From positions 522,824 through 586,823 of the forward strand of contig NZ_LT727828.1 in NCBI RefSeq assembly GCF_900162685.1: 64,000 nucleotides of DNA. The letters are read 5' to 3'. The notes under the pieces are model-generated. The model did not search any database. It had not been told where the DNA came from and worked only from the letters and a program-made list of their open reading frames with translations. Made by a program: the position numbers and the translations under genes. The stretch is from Terribacillus halophilus (lineage in GTDB: Bacteria; Bacillota; Bacilli; Bacillales; Amphibacillaceae). Positions within the stretch are counted from its first letter, which is position 1. Each line of letters opens with the position of its first letter. Positions 42,540-51,903 of the stretch are shown piece by piece.

Positions 42540-42923
42540 GAGGCTGGAGCATAACTGTTTAAGCTATATAAAATCCAAAGAATACTGCAATTAACAGCAG
42601 CATTGTTTGGATTTTTTGCATAGGAAACTAAGATGAGAGCACCGCTCCGGAAATACACTCCGCTTTCCTGCGGGCGGCTGGTGAGTCTCCGTGTATTTCC
42701 TACGCTGATTTGTGTTATGGGAAACCTTCACTTGTGTAGGAAGAATACGTAGACTCCTCGAAAAAGATAGCGATTTTCTTGTCGGTGTCTTACTTTTATT
42801 CTTGTCCAACGGTAACGGCAAGTGTTGGAGAGTCAGCAGACGTCGGAGGACTGTATTAAAAAGTAGGGATGTATGAATCGTTCGCTTTAGGATGAATTAA
42901 ATCTTGTTTTGTCCCAAGCTCTT
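42540..42923 (+). repeat. Intergenic repeat element, copy 3 (~384 bp)
   Basis: Same-orientation relative of the copy at 1627. It starts GAGGCTGGAGCATAAC 7 bp after the mhqO-like stop. The first hairpin (ATCCAAAGAAT / CATTGTTTGGAT) and its T run are kept. The GC-rich module is the shortest of the three, with only GGTGAGTCTCC between the GGAAATACACTCCGC and GTGTATTTCC arms. The CTCCTCGAAAAAGATAGCGA block and the GAATCGTTCGCTTTAGGATG block follow. The far end TTTTGTCCCAAGCTCTT is the imperfect inverted end. Confidence 0.87.
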
Positions 42924-42953
42924 TACGGTTTGCAGGGTTGACGCAAACCGTAA
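42923..42953 (+). promoter_or_regulatory. Perfect hairpin in the leader region of the adenine deaminase gene
   Basis: TTACGGTTTGC and GCAAACCGTAA form a perfect 11-bp stem with a nine-base loop. No T run follows, so it is not a standard terminator. It abuts the end of repeat copy 3 and lies 126 bp before the adenine deaminase start. It could be an operator or a leader RNA element. Confidence 0.5.
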
Positions 42954-43078
42954 TACTATGATTTTATAGATAGAAATATATGCGTAAAAGAGGCATACTC
43001 GGGCAGTGTTTCCATGCACAGGATTTTTTTGCAGTGTTATGGGAATAACGTATAAGGATAATAGGGAGCTGAGGCACA

Positions 43079-44872
43079 GTGGGAAAAAGAACGAAACAAT
43101 ACGAAGCAGCAAAACAGTTAGGTGAGGTTGCATTAGGAAAGCGTCCCGCTGATTTGATTATCCGAGATGGCATTCTAGTTAATGTATTTACAGGAGAACT
43201 GCTGGAGCATACAGACGTGGTCATTTCAGACGACCGCATTGCACTAGTCGGAAAAGCAATTGCGGAGCATGAAGGATCGGATACGAAGATTGTCGAAGCA
43301 AACGGACGTTATCTTGTGCCCGGTCTGATTGATGGTCACATGCATGTGGAGAGCACGATGCTATCAGTTACGGAATTTTCCAAAGCTGCACTTGCGAAGG
43401 GTACGACAACTGTATTCATGGATCCGCATGAAATTGCGAATGTATTTGGTGTGGAAGGTGTTCGTTATATGCATGAAGAAGGGCAGCAGCTGCCGTTGAA
43501 AGTATATACGACGTTCCCATCCTGTGTGCCAGCAACGGATGACTTAGAAGATGCAGGCGCTAGCTTGACTGTTGCCGATATACAAGAAGGGCTCAGCTGG
43601 GAAAATGTGCAAGGGCTCGGTGAAGTAATGAACTTCCCAGGTGTTGTGCATGGCGATGCGAAGATGCTTGGTGAAATTGCTGAAACAATGAAAGCAAACA
43701 AAACAGTTACCGGTCATTTTCCTTCAGAAGATCCGTATGCATTGGAAGCCTACATTGCAGCGGGCGTTACCTCAGATCACGAAACGATCGCGAAGGAAGA
43801 TGCATTACATAAGCTTCGAGCAGGTTTGCATGTGCAAATTCGAGAAGGGTCCGCATGGCGCGATGTGAAGGAAGTAATCAAAGTAATTACGGAATATAAT
43901 GTGGATACACGCAATGTTTCGTTAGTGACAGATGACGTTTATCCTGAGACACTGATTACAAAAGGACATATGAATCACGTTGTCCGCCGTGCGATTGAAG
44001 AAGGTCTCAACCCAGTAACTGCAATTCAATTAGCAACAATTAATTCGGCTCGTTATTTCCATATGGAAAACGATATTGGAAGTATCAGTGCCGGAAAATT
44101 TGCGGATTTGCTCGTTGTGGAAGATTTGAACAGCATGGAAGCATCTGTTGTCATAGCGGATGGCCGTATGCAGTTTGAAAATGGAGAACTGCAGCAAAAC
44201 TTCCCAACTTATACGTATCCAGAAACAGTAAGAAGCTCTGTGCACCTAGCTCGTGAAATGAAAGCAGATGATTTTCTTCATGTGACAGAGCGCCCAGACG
44301 GTGACGTGCATGTGCATGTTGTCAAAGCAATTGAAGGAAGTGCGCGTACGGAGAAAATGACAGCGACACTGCAAGTGGAAGATGGTGCAGTACAGATTGA
44401 TAAAAAACAAGACATTATTCATTTGTCTTGTATTGAACGGCATAAAGGCACCGGTCAAATCTCGAATGTGTTCGTACATGGCTTCCAGTTCCAGCAAGGT
44501 GCAGTAGCATCCACGGTTGCGCACGACAGCCATAACCTGCTTGTAATGGGGGTTGATCGAGATGATATGGCCATTGCTGCCAACAGACTCGCTGAAATTG
44601 GCGGCGGTTTAGTTGCTGTGCTGAACGGAGAGATTCTAGCTGAACTCCCAATGCCGATTGCAGGCTTAATGTCAGATCAGCCGTTAGAAACAGTCGTCAG
44701 CCAAGTAAGTGACCTAGTCAAGGCGTGGGACAAACTCGGCTGCAGCATGACAGACCCAATCATGACATTCTCCCTAATTGCTCTGCCGGTAATCCCAGAA
44801 ATCCGAATCACAAACCGTGGCCTAGCCGACGTTACAACATTCCAGCTGATTGATGTGATTATTTCCGAATAG
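43079..44872 (+). CDS. ade: Adenine deaminase
   Basis: Converts adenine to hypoxanthine in purine salvage; a cytosolic amidohydrolase. The 597-residue protein has the metal-binding motif LIDGHMHVEST near residue 82, FMDPHEIANVFG, GHFPSEDPYALEAYIAAG and a large C-terminal domain (about 425-597) with GGGLVAVLNGEILAELP, standard for AdeC. GTG start at 43079, preceded by GGGAG and GAGG. No purine-riboswitch core was recognised upstream, only a perfect 11-bp hairpin. A long terminator follows. Confidence 0.93.
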   Translation: MGKRTKQYEAAKQLGEVALGKRPADLIIRDGILVNVFTGELLEHTDVVISDDRIALVGKAIAEHEGSDTKIVEANGRYLVPGLIDGHMHVESTMLSVTEFSKAALAKGTTTVFMDPHEIANVFGVEGVRYMHEEGQQLPLKVYTTFPSCVPATDDLEDAGASLTVADIQEGLSWENVQGLGEVMNFPGVVHGDAKMLGEIAETMKANKTVTGHFPSEDPYALEAYIAAGVTSDHETIAKEDALHKLRAGLHVQIREGSAWRDVKEVIKVITEYNVDTRNVSLVTDDVYPETLITKGHMNHVVRRAIEEGLNPVTAIQLATINSARYFHMENDIGSISAGKFADLLVVEDLNSMEASVVIADGRMQFENGELQQNFPTYTYPETVRSSVHLAREMKADDFLHVTERPDGDVHVHVVKAIEGSARTEKMTATLQVEDGAVQIDKKQDIIHLSCIERHKGTGQISNVFVHGFQFQQGAVASTVAHDSHNLLVMGVDRDDMAIAANRLAEIGGGLVAVLNGEILAELPMPIAGLMSDQPLETVVSQVSDLVKAWDKLGCSMTDPIMTFSLIALPVIPEIRITNRGLADVTTFQLIDVIISE

Positions 44873-44911
44873 CAGAAGGTAGTTAGAGAAAACAGTTGCT
44901 AGCCGCAGAAT

Positions 44912-44968
44912 AATCCGGACTGATGTAGGTTCTTTTTTAAGAACTTATATCAGTTCGGATTTTTTTTT
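44912..44968 (+). terminator. Terminator after adenine deaminase gene
   Basis: A long imperfect stem (AATCCGGACTGAT...GTTCTT with AAGAACTTATATCAGTTCGGATT) of about 20 bp, followed by nine T. Confidence 0.88.
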
Positions 44969-45081
44969 GAAAAGCCGCGCTTCTGCTTTACATAATTACA
45001 ATGTATTGAGGTTTTAAGAGTCTTAATGTGTTCCAAAAGCTAGATGGTTTAGCACTTAACATCATGTAAAAGATATAACAA

Positions 45082-45204
45082 GCGTAGGCAGAATGCGAAG
45101 ACTCCAGCGGGAACAGCACGAGTCCGAAGACACCGGAGCGGTACTGTTCCGCGAGGAGGCTGAGGCCGTGCCCGCGGAAAGTGAAGAATTCTGCCGGAGC
45201 GATA
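45082..45204. repeat. Solitary GC-rich palindromic repeat (~120 bp)
   Basis: This segment runs from GCGTAGGCAGAATGCG through GACTCCAGCGGGA, CACGAGTCCGAAGACACC, GCGAGGAGGCTGAGGCC and GCCCGCGGAAAG to GAATTCTGCCGGAGC. The ends CAGAAT / ATTCTG are inverted. Its parts correspond in order to the central module of repeat copy 2 (GCGTAGG, GACTCCCGCGGGA, GACCCCG, CACGAGGAGGCTCACC, GCCCGCAGGAAAGC, CGAAGC). Similar ~110-bp palindromic repeats are common between genes of Bacillaceae. The rest of the 44969-45328 gap shows nothing else. Confidence 0.72.
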
Positions 45205-45328
45205 ATATGCGCAGTGCAATGATTCGATATGTCTTCGCTAACTACAAGAGATCTTATTGACAAAAAGCTGGATTATCTGTTATTGTACTTTAATACTTTA
45301 CCATAATAAAGCGATGGAGGAATTTGAA

Positions 45329-46654
45329 GTGAACGCAGTAGTGGTTGGCGTTATTTTAGTACTTATTCTAAGTTTATTACGAGTTAATGTAGTTTTTTCT
45401 CTCATATGCGGTGCGCTTGCTGGCGGTTTGGTTGGCGGTCTTGGCACAGATGGCACATTAACTGCCTTTACTAACGGAGTTGGCGGGGGGGCTGAAGTAG
45501 CTCTCAGCTATGCGATGCTGGGCGGGTTTGCTGTTGCAATCGCCAGTACTGGTTTACCAGAAGCAATGGTCCGCGGCATCATTTCTATTAGCGGAAAAAA
45601 AGAGACAGCATATTCCAAGAAGCGCTCCCGGGCACTCGTGCTAATTTTAATCTTAATCATGGCATGTTTATCCCAAAATGCGATTCCCGTGCATATTGCA
45701 TTTATTCCATTGCTCATTCCGCCATTGTTATCTATCTTGAATGAGCTGCAGATAGACCGACGATTAACAGCAACAATTCTCACATTCGGTCTTGTGACTC
45801 CTTACATGTCCCTGCCAGTCGGTTACGGCGAAATATTCCAAGGTCTTGTGGCAAACAACATCACGTCAAATGGTTTGGATGTGACGTCTAATCAAGTTAC
45901 CAAAGCAATGATCTTTCCAGCATGCGGTATGATAATTGGATTGTTAATTGCACTCTTTACTTATCGGAAACCCCGTGTTTACGAAGACAGAGAGTTGCCT
46001 GTTCCGGAAGAAGTGAAGAAGGAAAATAGTCAATTTAAAACGCGTACGTTGATCTTTTCCATACTTGCTATCATTGCGGCATTGTCTGTTCAAATTTGGA
46101 CGGATTCGATGATTTTCGGTGCACTTGCAGGTATTGTTGTCTTGTATGCAACAGGTACAGTGAAGTGGAAAGAAGCGGATAGCATCCTGACGAATGGGAT
46201 GCGGCTTATGGCATTTATCGGTTTCGTCATGATTGCTGCTTCAGGGTTTGCAAATGTTATTGGAGAAACGGGCGATGTTGAGGGCTTAGTAGAGAGCGCA
46301 GCAAAAGCCATTAACGGCAGCCAGGCACTAGGAGCATTATTAATGTTGATAGTTGGGCTCCTTGTAACAATGGGTATCGGATCCTCATTCTCGACGATTC
46401 CGGTTATCGCAACTATTTTCGTTCCATTAGCAACCGAATTGGGCTTTAGTCCTCTCGCGGTGATTGCTTTAGTTGGAACAGCTGGAGCACTTGGAGATGC
46501 AGGATCTCCAGCATCAGATTCCACACTTGGACCAACTGCAGGCTTAAACGCAGACGGTCAGCACAATCATATTTGGGACAGTGTTGTTCCAACCTTCTTG
46601 CATTATAACTTGCCAGTCATCGCCCTTGGCTGGATTGCTGCAATGGTTCTTTGA
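45329..46654 (+). CDS. YuiF-like Na+/H+ antiporter-superfamily transporter
   Basis: A 441-residue membrane protein with about 11-12 hydrophobic segments, of the Na+/H+ antiporter family close to B. subtilis YuiF. Motifs: GGAEVALSYAMLGGFAVAIA, SQNAIPVHIAFIPLLIPP near residue 115, and GDAGSPASDSTLGPTAGLN near residue 395, which is typical of the ion-transporter superfamily. GTG at 45329 follows GGAGG at a spacing of eight; upstream in-frame codons lack a site. The real substrate is uncertain: sodium/proton exchange or amino-acid export/import. Confidence 0.85.
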   Translation: MNAVVVGVILVLILSLLRVNVVFSLICGALAGGLVGGLGTDGTLTAFTNGVGGGAEVALSYAMLGGFAVAIASTGLPEAMVRGIISISGKKETAYSKKRSRALVLILILIMACLSQNAIPVHIAFIPLLIPPLLSILNELQIDRRLTATILTFGLVTPYMSLPVGYGEIFQGLVANNITSNGLDVTSNQVTKAMIFPACGMIIGLLIALFTYRKPRVYEDRELPVPEEVKKENSQFKTRTLIFSILAIIAALSVQIWTDSMIFGALAGIVVLYATGTVKWKEADSILTNGMRLMAFIGFVMIAASGFANVIGETGDVEGLVESAAKAINGSQALGALLMLIVGLLVTMGIGSSFSTIPVIATIFVPLATELGFSPLAVIALVGTAGALGDAGSPASDSTLGPTAGLNADGQHNHIWDSVVPTFLHYNLPVIALGWIAAMVL

Positions 46655-46721
46655 GGTTGAACGAGAGACAAGCTAGCGTTATGATACATGTAGATGCAGA
46701 GATAATGAAGGGGCGATAGAA

Positions 46722-48122
46722 GTGGAAGGCAAATCAGTACGAGAACTAGTGACAGAAATCAAAAATAAAGAGATTTCTCCTGTTGAGGTTGCTTCTTATT
46801 ACATGGAGCAGACGGAAAAATTGAACGGAGACATCAATGCTTTCGTTACAATGAACGAAAATTTGCTTGCTGATGCAAAAGAAGCGGAAGCAGCTGTGAT
46901 GCGTGGTGATCGTACGGGTTTGCTGCACGGCATACCAGTCGGCATTAAAGATTTGACACCTGTAAAAGGGATGCGAACTACTTTTGGGTCACCAGCTGCC
47001 AAAGACTTTATCGCTGACCGAGACGCAACAATCGTGAAGCGACTTCGCCGGGCAGGTGCACTCATCATGGGCAAAACGAATACACCTGAATTCGGTCATA
47101 AAGGCACGACAGATAACCTAGTGTTTGGTGCTACGGTAAATCCTTGGGATCACACAAAAACAGCCGGAGGTTCCAGCGGCGGATCTGCTGCTGCTGTAGC
47201 TGCAGGCATGGTACCGCTGGCAGAAGGGAGCGATGGCGGGGGCTCCATTCGCATACCTGCTAGTCTTTGCGGTATTTTCGGCTTTAAGCCAACATACGGC
47301 CGTATCCCAATGGATAATAATCTGAACAACGTTTTCGGATCCAGTGCTCCTTTCGTCAATCATGGACCGCTCTCCAAAAAACCAGATGACAGTGCTATGT
47401 TCTTAGAAGCGGTACAAGGACCTTCTGCAACAGATCCGTTCAGCCTGCCATTATTGGACAAGCATATTGGTTCTTCTTATTTGGAGGAACAAGCACAAGG
47501 TCTTCGAATTGCGTACACACCGGATTTCGGCATGTATGCAGTTGACCCGGAAGTACGAAAGGTAGTCGAGGCAACCCTTGATCACTGGCGGGCACTTGGA
47601 ATGTCAGTTGAGGTTGTTGACCTTAACTTCGATATGGATCGCCATCAGTTTAACGGATTCTTTACAAGCATGTGGTATGCAGCCTCAGCAGCAGGCAGTG
47701 CGAAGCTGCTTGAAGAACATCCCGAATGGGTGTCCGATTCCTATCGAGATATGATCGAGAAAGGGAAACCGTTAATGGCTTCTGAATACCGCGCTTATGA
47801 ACGCAATCGGACTACCGTCTGGAATCGAATCCAAACTGTGCTTCAAGACTATGACTTGGTGCTTTCGCCAACCCTAGCAGTACCGGCTTTTGATTATCAC
47901 TTACTCGGACCATCTGTAATTGACGGTCAAGTTGTGAAGGAAGATGCAGATTGGATGATGACCCATGCGTATAATGTAACAGGCCTTCCATCCGCTTCGC
48001 TTCCAGCTGGCTTGTCCCAGAATGGTTTGCCTATCGGCATGCAGATTGCCGCAAACAGATTTCAGGATGCTCGTGTCCTGCGCGCAGCACAAGCCTATAT
48101 GGATGCCTATCCACTAATTTAA
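46722..48122 (+). CDS. Amidase signature family hydrolase
   Basis: A 466-residue enzyme of the amidase signature family, hydrolysing C-N bonds of amides. The Ser-cisSer-Lys triad is seen as Lys in [13 protein letters not shown] (near 76), the cis-Ser in [14 protein letters not shown] and the nucleophile Ser in [12 protein letters not shown]. The C-terminal [10 protein letters not shown] is usual. GTG start at 46722 after GAAGGGG. It is not GatA, since the gat partners are absent and the N terminus differs. It follows the YuiF-like gene after 67 bp on the same strand, but no shared function is evident. Confidence 0.88.
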   Translation: MEGKSVRELVTEIKNKEISPVEVASYYMEQTEKLNGDINAFVTMNENLLADAKEAEAAVMRGDRTGLLHGIPVGIKDLTPVKGMRTTFGSPAAKDFIADRDATIVKRLRRAGALIMGKTNTPEFGHKGTTDNLVFGATVNPWDHTKTAGGSSGGSAAAVAAGMVPLAEGSDGGGSIRIPASLCGIFGFKPTYGRIPMDNNLNNVFGSSAPFVNHGPLSKKPDDSAMFLEAVQGPSATDPFSLPLLDKHIGSSYLEEQAQGLRIAYTPDFGMYAVDPEVRKVVEATLDHWRALGMSVEVVDLNFDMDRHQFNGFFTSMWYAASAAGSAKLLEEHPEWVSDSYRDMIEKGKPLMASEYRAYERNRTTVWNRIQTVLQDYDLVLSPTLAVPAFDYHLLGPSVIDGQVVKEDADWMMTHAYNVTGLPSASLPAGLSQNGLPIGMQIAANRFQDARVLRAAQAYMDAYPLI

Positions 48123-48150
48123 AAAGCAGCTTCGGCTGCTTTTTCTTTTT
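48122..48150 (+). terminator. Terminator of amidase gene
   Basis: AAAAAGCAGC-TTCG-GCTGCTTTTT tetraloop hairpin with further T, starting at the last base of the stop codon. Confidence 0.92.
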
Positions 48151-48299
48151 GTCTATAATGAGGAACTCTATTTACAGAATCTTTACTAGAATCAAAACTT
48201 TCCTCCTATATCAGACAGCCCGATTTCCCGCTAATATGGTAATTGACGGAGTTTGGGAGCTTTTGCTGAACTTACTACTATTTTGGGGGAATCATGTAG

Positions 48300-51200
48300 A
48301 TGGGCAAAAAGGCAGTATCCATTTTTGCAGTAGCTGCACTAATTTTTTTCGGAGTTTTACCAAGTTTTGCTACTGGTGTGCAGGCGGCGGAGCTTCAGAA
48401 GTCGCCGGTTTTATCGGAGTATGTCGAAGGAAGCTCGTATAACAAGGCAATAGAGCTTTATAACCCGACGAATGAAGCGATTGATTTGAGCGTATTCAAA
48501 CTCGCTGGTTATTTTAATGGGAATACAGAGGCGTCAGCTGAGATGGCGCTATCGGGTACATTAGCACCGGGAGATACATATGTAATTGCTAATCCGCGTG
48601 CGAGTGAGGCATTGCTTGCAAAAGCAGACACGACCAATGGCAGTGTTATTAACTTCAATGGTAATGATGCTGTTGCACTGCAGCAGAATGATGCGGTAAT
48701 AGATGTGGTCGGCGAAATTGGCAATGACCAAGATATAGCTAAAGATACAGGGCTTATTCGTTCCGCTGATGTGACGGAAGGCAGCACAGTCTTTGTGTCA
48801 GAACAGTGGGAGATAACTGCTAAAGACGCATTTGAAAAAATCGGTTCGCACGGGCAAGAGCAGCCAGGAGAAGAGCCGGAAGAAGAACCAGCGGCGGGCA
48901 CTGTTCAGCCAATTGCCGATGTGAAAAATAAAACAGGTGAAACAGTAACGGTGGAAGGAATCGCAACAGCTGATAATGCTAGTATCGGCGGCGGTAAATT
49001 ATCTGCTTTTGTGCAGGATAAATCAGCTGGTATTAATGTTTATCATAGCGATGCCGCGGCTTTCCCTGATATAAAAGAAGGTGACCGCATCCAAGTTACT
49101 GGAGAAATTACTAGCTATAAAGGGCTGACAGAGATAAGCCCGGCAGCAGATGGTGTAACAGTCGTTTCTGCTCATAATGAAATACCAGCAGCTGAAGAAA
49201 TGACAATCAGTCAGCTCCAAGCTGAAGAGACGGCTGAACCAGCTGAGGGCAAGCTTGTCCATGTAACAGGATATATCAAAGATATTCCTGAAAGTCCAGC
49301 TGACGGCGGATACAATATCCAGTTCCTGAATGAAAACTATGAATCTATTACAGTTCGCGTAATGGAATCTGCGTTAGATACTAGTGCAGTGGAAGAAGGA
49401 AAGTGGTATACCGTTACTGGTATCCTAAGCCAATATGACAGCTATCAACTATTGCCGCGCAAGGCTGAAGATATGCAGGCTGCTGCCGAACAGCCAGAAG
49501 CACCCGAAACAGCTGGTACTTACCAAGCTGTAGTAGAATCAGTAACAGATGGGGATACGATTCGTTTGCAGGAGCCTGTGTTGGGATCTGACCGTGTCCG
49601 TTTCGTAAATGCGGATACACCAGAAACATTCCATTCAGTCAAAAATGAATTGGATCAGAATCAGCTGGATCATGGAAAAGAAGCTTCTAATTTCCTGAAA
49701 TCGAAGCTTTCAGCAGGGGAAGAAATCACACTTAAAGTAGGTAAAGAGCCAACTGATAACTATGGGCGCCTGCTAGCACAAGTTATTACCGCTAATGACG
49801 AAAATATGAATCTGGAATTGGTGAAAGAAGGCTTTGCAGTTACGTACTTCATCTCACCAATCGGCAGTCCGGATGAATATGCCAGCTTCCAGCAAGCTGT
49901 CGCACAAGCAAAAGCACAAGAAAAAGGCATTTGGAATCCAGAATCGCCGCTAGAAGAGCTGCCGTTTGAGTTCCGCGCACGATATGATGGCGGCGGACTT
50001 GATAAATACGTTGGTAATTCTGATACGAATGAATATGTAACCCCAGAACAATGGGAATCGATTCCGGTAGAAAAACGCATATTTTTCTGGACAGAGCAAG
50101 ATGCCATAGAGGCAGGGTTCACAGCAGCGGATGGAACAGAACCGCCAGCTGAAAGTGACAATCTAGCTGTTCAGCTGCTTGGCATGAATGACTTGCACGG
50201 TAAAATTGATCAGCAATATGAATTGGATATAAATGAAGATGAAGTGACAGACGGAACATTTGGACGAATGGATTATACAGCTTCCGCTATAAAAGCACGA
50301 GAAGCAGAAAGTCCAAATAGTTTGCTCGTTCATGCAGGCGATATGATCGGCGGCAGCTCACCTGTATCAGCATTGTTACAAGATGAACCAACAATTGAGA
50401 TCATGGAAGCGGTGGGCTTTGATGTTGGAACGATTGGCAATCATGAGCTGGATGAAGGAACAGATGAATTGTTTCGAATCATTGAAGGCGGGGAGCACCC
50501 AAATGGGACACCGAGCTATGATGGAACGAATTTTGCAACACTATGCGCAAACTGTGTGGATAAAGACAGTGGAGAAACGATTCTGCCTCCTTACAGCATC
50601 CAAGAAGTAGATGGGGAGAAGATAGGCTTTATCGGTGTTAACACGACAGCTTCACTCGGTATGGTAATGCCAGAAGGAATTCAGGATATTACGATAACGG
50701 ATGAAACAGAAGCAGTGAACAAAGCGGCTGCTGAGCTTAAATCACAAGGCGTGAAAGCGATTGTTGTACTGGCGCATATGCCGGCAACACAAAGCGGAGA
50801 CAGTGCAACAGGTGATGCTGCTGACATGGCAAATGCAGTGGATGATGAAGTGGATGTTATCTTTGCTGCCCATAACCATGCAATCGTTAATGCAACAGTT
50901 GATAATAAACTGATTGTCCAAGCTTCCGAATACGGAAAAGCATTCTCTGATGTTGATTTGGAAATCGACCGTGCAACAGGAGATATTGTTTCGAAGAGAG
51001 CAGAGATCGTTTGGGTAAACCAAGCTGAACTTACACCTGATCCGACCGTAGGATCTATCTTGGCTAAATATGCCGAAGAAGTAGCACCAATCATGAATGA
51101 AGTTGTAGGTGTTGCTGACCACACCATGACTGGCGGTTATGCAGTCAAAGGTGAAGTAGGCGATAATGCACTTGGGAACTTGATTGCTGACGGCATGAAC

Positions 51201-51860
51201 AAAGCAATGAACAGTGATTTTGCTATGATGAATGGCGGCGGAATAAGAGATAATTTGCTCGAAGGGGAAGTTACTTGGGGCGAACTGTTTAATATCCAAC
51301 CTTTCAATAATACGCTTATGACATTTGAGATTGATGGAGCAGATCTAGAAACGATTCTAAATGCACAAATTACGTCGTATGGTCCAGATTACAGTATCAG
51401 TGGCTTCACTTATACATGGGATGGAGAAACAAATCAGGTTGTGGATATTAAGCTGCCTGATGGTTCGCCTATCAATGAGGAAGAAGTGTATACACTAACA
51501 GTCAACAACTTCATGGGCACGTCACTAGGTGATAAATACCGCCCAATCAGCGAGCTTGGCCGTAATCCGATAATGGGACCAGAGGATCTGGAAGCGACTG
51601 TGTCATTTGTAAGGAGCTTTAATATGGAGCCGATTGCTTATGAAGCAGAAGGACGCATTTCGGAAGTGAGCGGTGATACACCAACTGATCCACCGACAGA
51701 ACCTGAAAATCCGCCGGTAGATCCGGAAGACCCGCCAACAAATCCAGAAGACCCTCCAACGGAGCCGGATGAGCAGTCAAATCATCCAATTGTGGATCTT
51801 GTCAAAGGGATTGTTGATACAGTATGGAATTGGGTAAAGAAACTATTTTGGCGCTGGTAA
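48300..51860 (+). CDS. yhcR: Secreted multidomain nuclease/5'-nucleotidase (YhcR-like)
   Basis: A 1186-residue exported enzyme resembling YhcR, the sugar-nonspecific nuclease of B. subtilis. Order: signal peptide (1-29, cleavage after VQA); lamin-tail-like domain (about 30-165; VEGSSYNKAIELYNPTNEAID); OB-fold nuclease-like segments (about 195-395); thermonuclease domain (about 405-555) with DGDTIR, RVRFVNADTPE and DNYGRLLA active-site residues; metallophosphatase domain (from about 620) with GMNDLHG, GDMIGGSS, GNHELDEG and HNHA; 5'-nucleotidase C-terminal domain (about 935-1115; MMNGGGIRD); a Pro/Glu linker; and an amphipathic aromatic tail. It should degrade extracellular nucleic acid to nucleosides and phosphate. 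Unlike YhcR it has no LPXTG sorting signal. GGGGGA lies nine bases before the ATG. Confidence 0.88.
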   Translation: MGKKAVSIFAVAALIFFGVLPSFATGVQAAELQKSPVLSEYVEGSSYNKAIELYNPTNEAIDLSVFKLAGYFNGNTEASAEMALSGTLAPGDTYVIANPRASEALLAKADTTNGSVINFNGNDAVALQQNDAVIDVVGEIGNDQDIAKDTGLIRSADVTEGSTVFVSEQWEITAKDAFEKIGSHGQEQPGEEPEEEPAAGTVQPIADVKNKTGETVTVEGIATADNASIGGGKLSAFVQDKSAGINVYHSDAAAFPDIKEGDRIQVTGEITSYKGLTEISPAADGVTVVSAHNEIPAAEEMTISQLQAEETAEPAEGKLVHVTGYIKDIPESPADGGYNIQFLNENYESITVRVMESALDTSAVEEGKWYTVTGILSQYDSYQLLPRKAEDMQAAAEQPEAPETAGTYQAVVESVTDGDTIRLQEPVLGSDRVRFVNADTPETFHSVKNELDQNQLDHGKEASNFLKSKLSAGEEITLKVGKEPTDNYGRLLAQVITANDENMNLELVKEGFAVTYFISPIGSPDEYASFQQAVAQAKAQEKGIWNPESPLEELPFEFRARYDGGGLDKYVGNSDTNEYVTPEQWESIPVEKRIFFWTEQDAIEAGFTAADGTEPPAESDNLAVQLLGMNDLHGKIDQQYELDINEDEVTDGTFGRMDYTASAIKAREAESPNSLLVHAGDMIGGSSPVSALLQDEPTIEIMEAVGFDVGTIGNHELDEGTDELFRIIEGGEHPNGTPSYDGTNFATLCANCVDKDSGETILPPYSIQEVDGEKIGFIGVNTTASLGMVMPEGIQDITITDETEAVNKAAAELKSQGVKAIVVLAHMPATQSGDSATGDAADMANAVDDEVDVIFAAHNHAIVNATVDNKLIVQASEYGKAFSDVDLEIDRATGDIVSKRAEIVWVNQAELTPDPTVGSILAKYAEEVAPIMNEVVGVADHTMTGGYAVKGEVGDNALGNLIADGMNKAMNSDFAMMNGGGIRDNLLEGEVTWGELFNIQPFNNTLMTFEIDGADLETILNAQITSYGPDYSISGFTYTWDGETNQVVDIKLPDGSPINEEEVYTLTVNNFMGTSLGDKYRPISELGRNPIMGPEDLEATVSFVRSFNMEPIAYEAEGRISEVSGDTPTDPPTEPENPPVDPEDPPTNPEDPPTEPDEQSNHPIVDLVKGIVDTVWNWVKKLFWRW

Positions 51861-51862
51861 TG

Positions 51863-51903
51863 AAAAACACCTTCAAGCAATCATTGCTTGAAGGTGTTTT
51901 TTT
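51863..51903. terminator. Bidirectional terminator between yhcR-like and mleN-like genes
   Basis: Near-perfect 17-bp stem AAAACACCTTCAAGCAA / TTGCTTGAAGGTGTTTT with loop TCA; convergent genes. Confidence 0.93.

Noticed and set aside
42924-43078. Purine riboswitch upstream of adenine deaminase
   Set aside because: None of the conserved purine-aptamer loop sequences was found; only a simple perfect hairpin is present.
44988-45263. 91-codon ORF across the solitary GC-rich repeat
   Set aside because: It is explained by the repeat; no ribosome binding site or domain.
45257-45328. 24-codon upstream extension of the YuiF-like protein
   Set aside because: The extension has no ribosome binding site, whereas GGAGG lies eight bases before the internal GTG at 45329.
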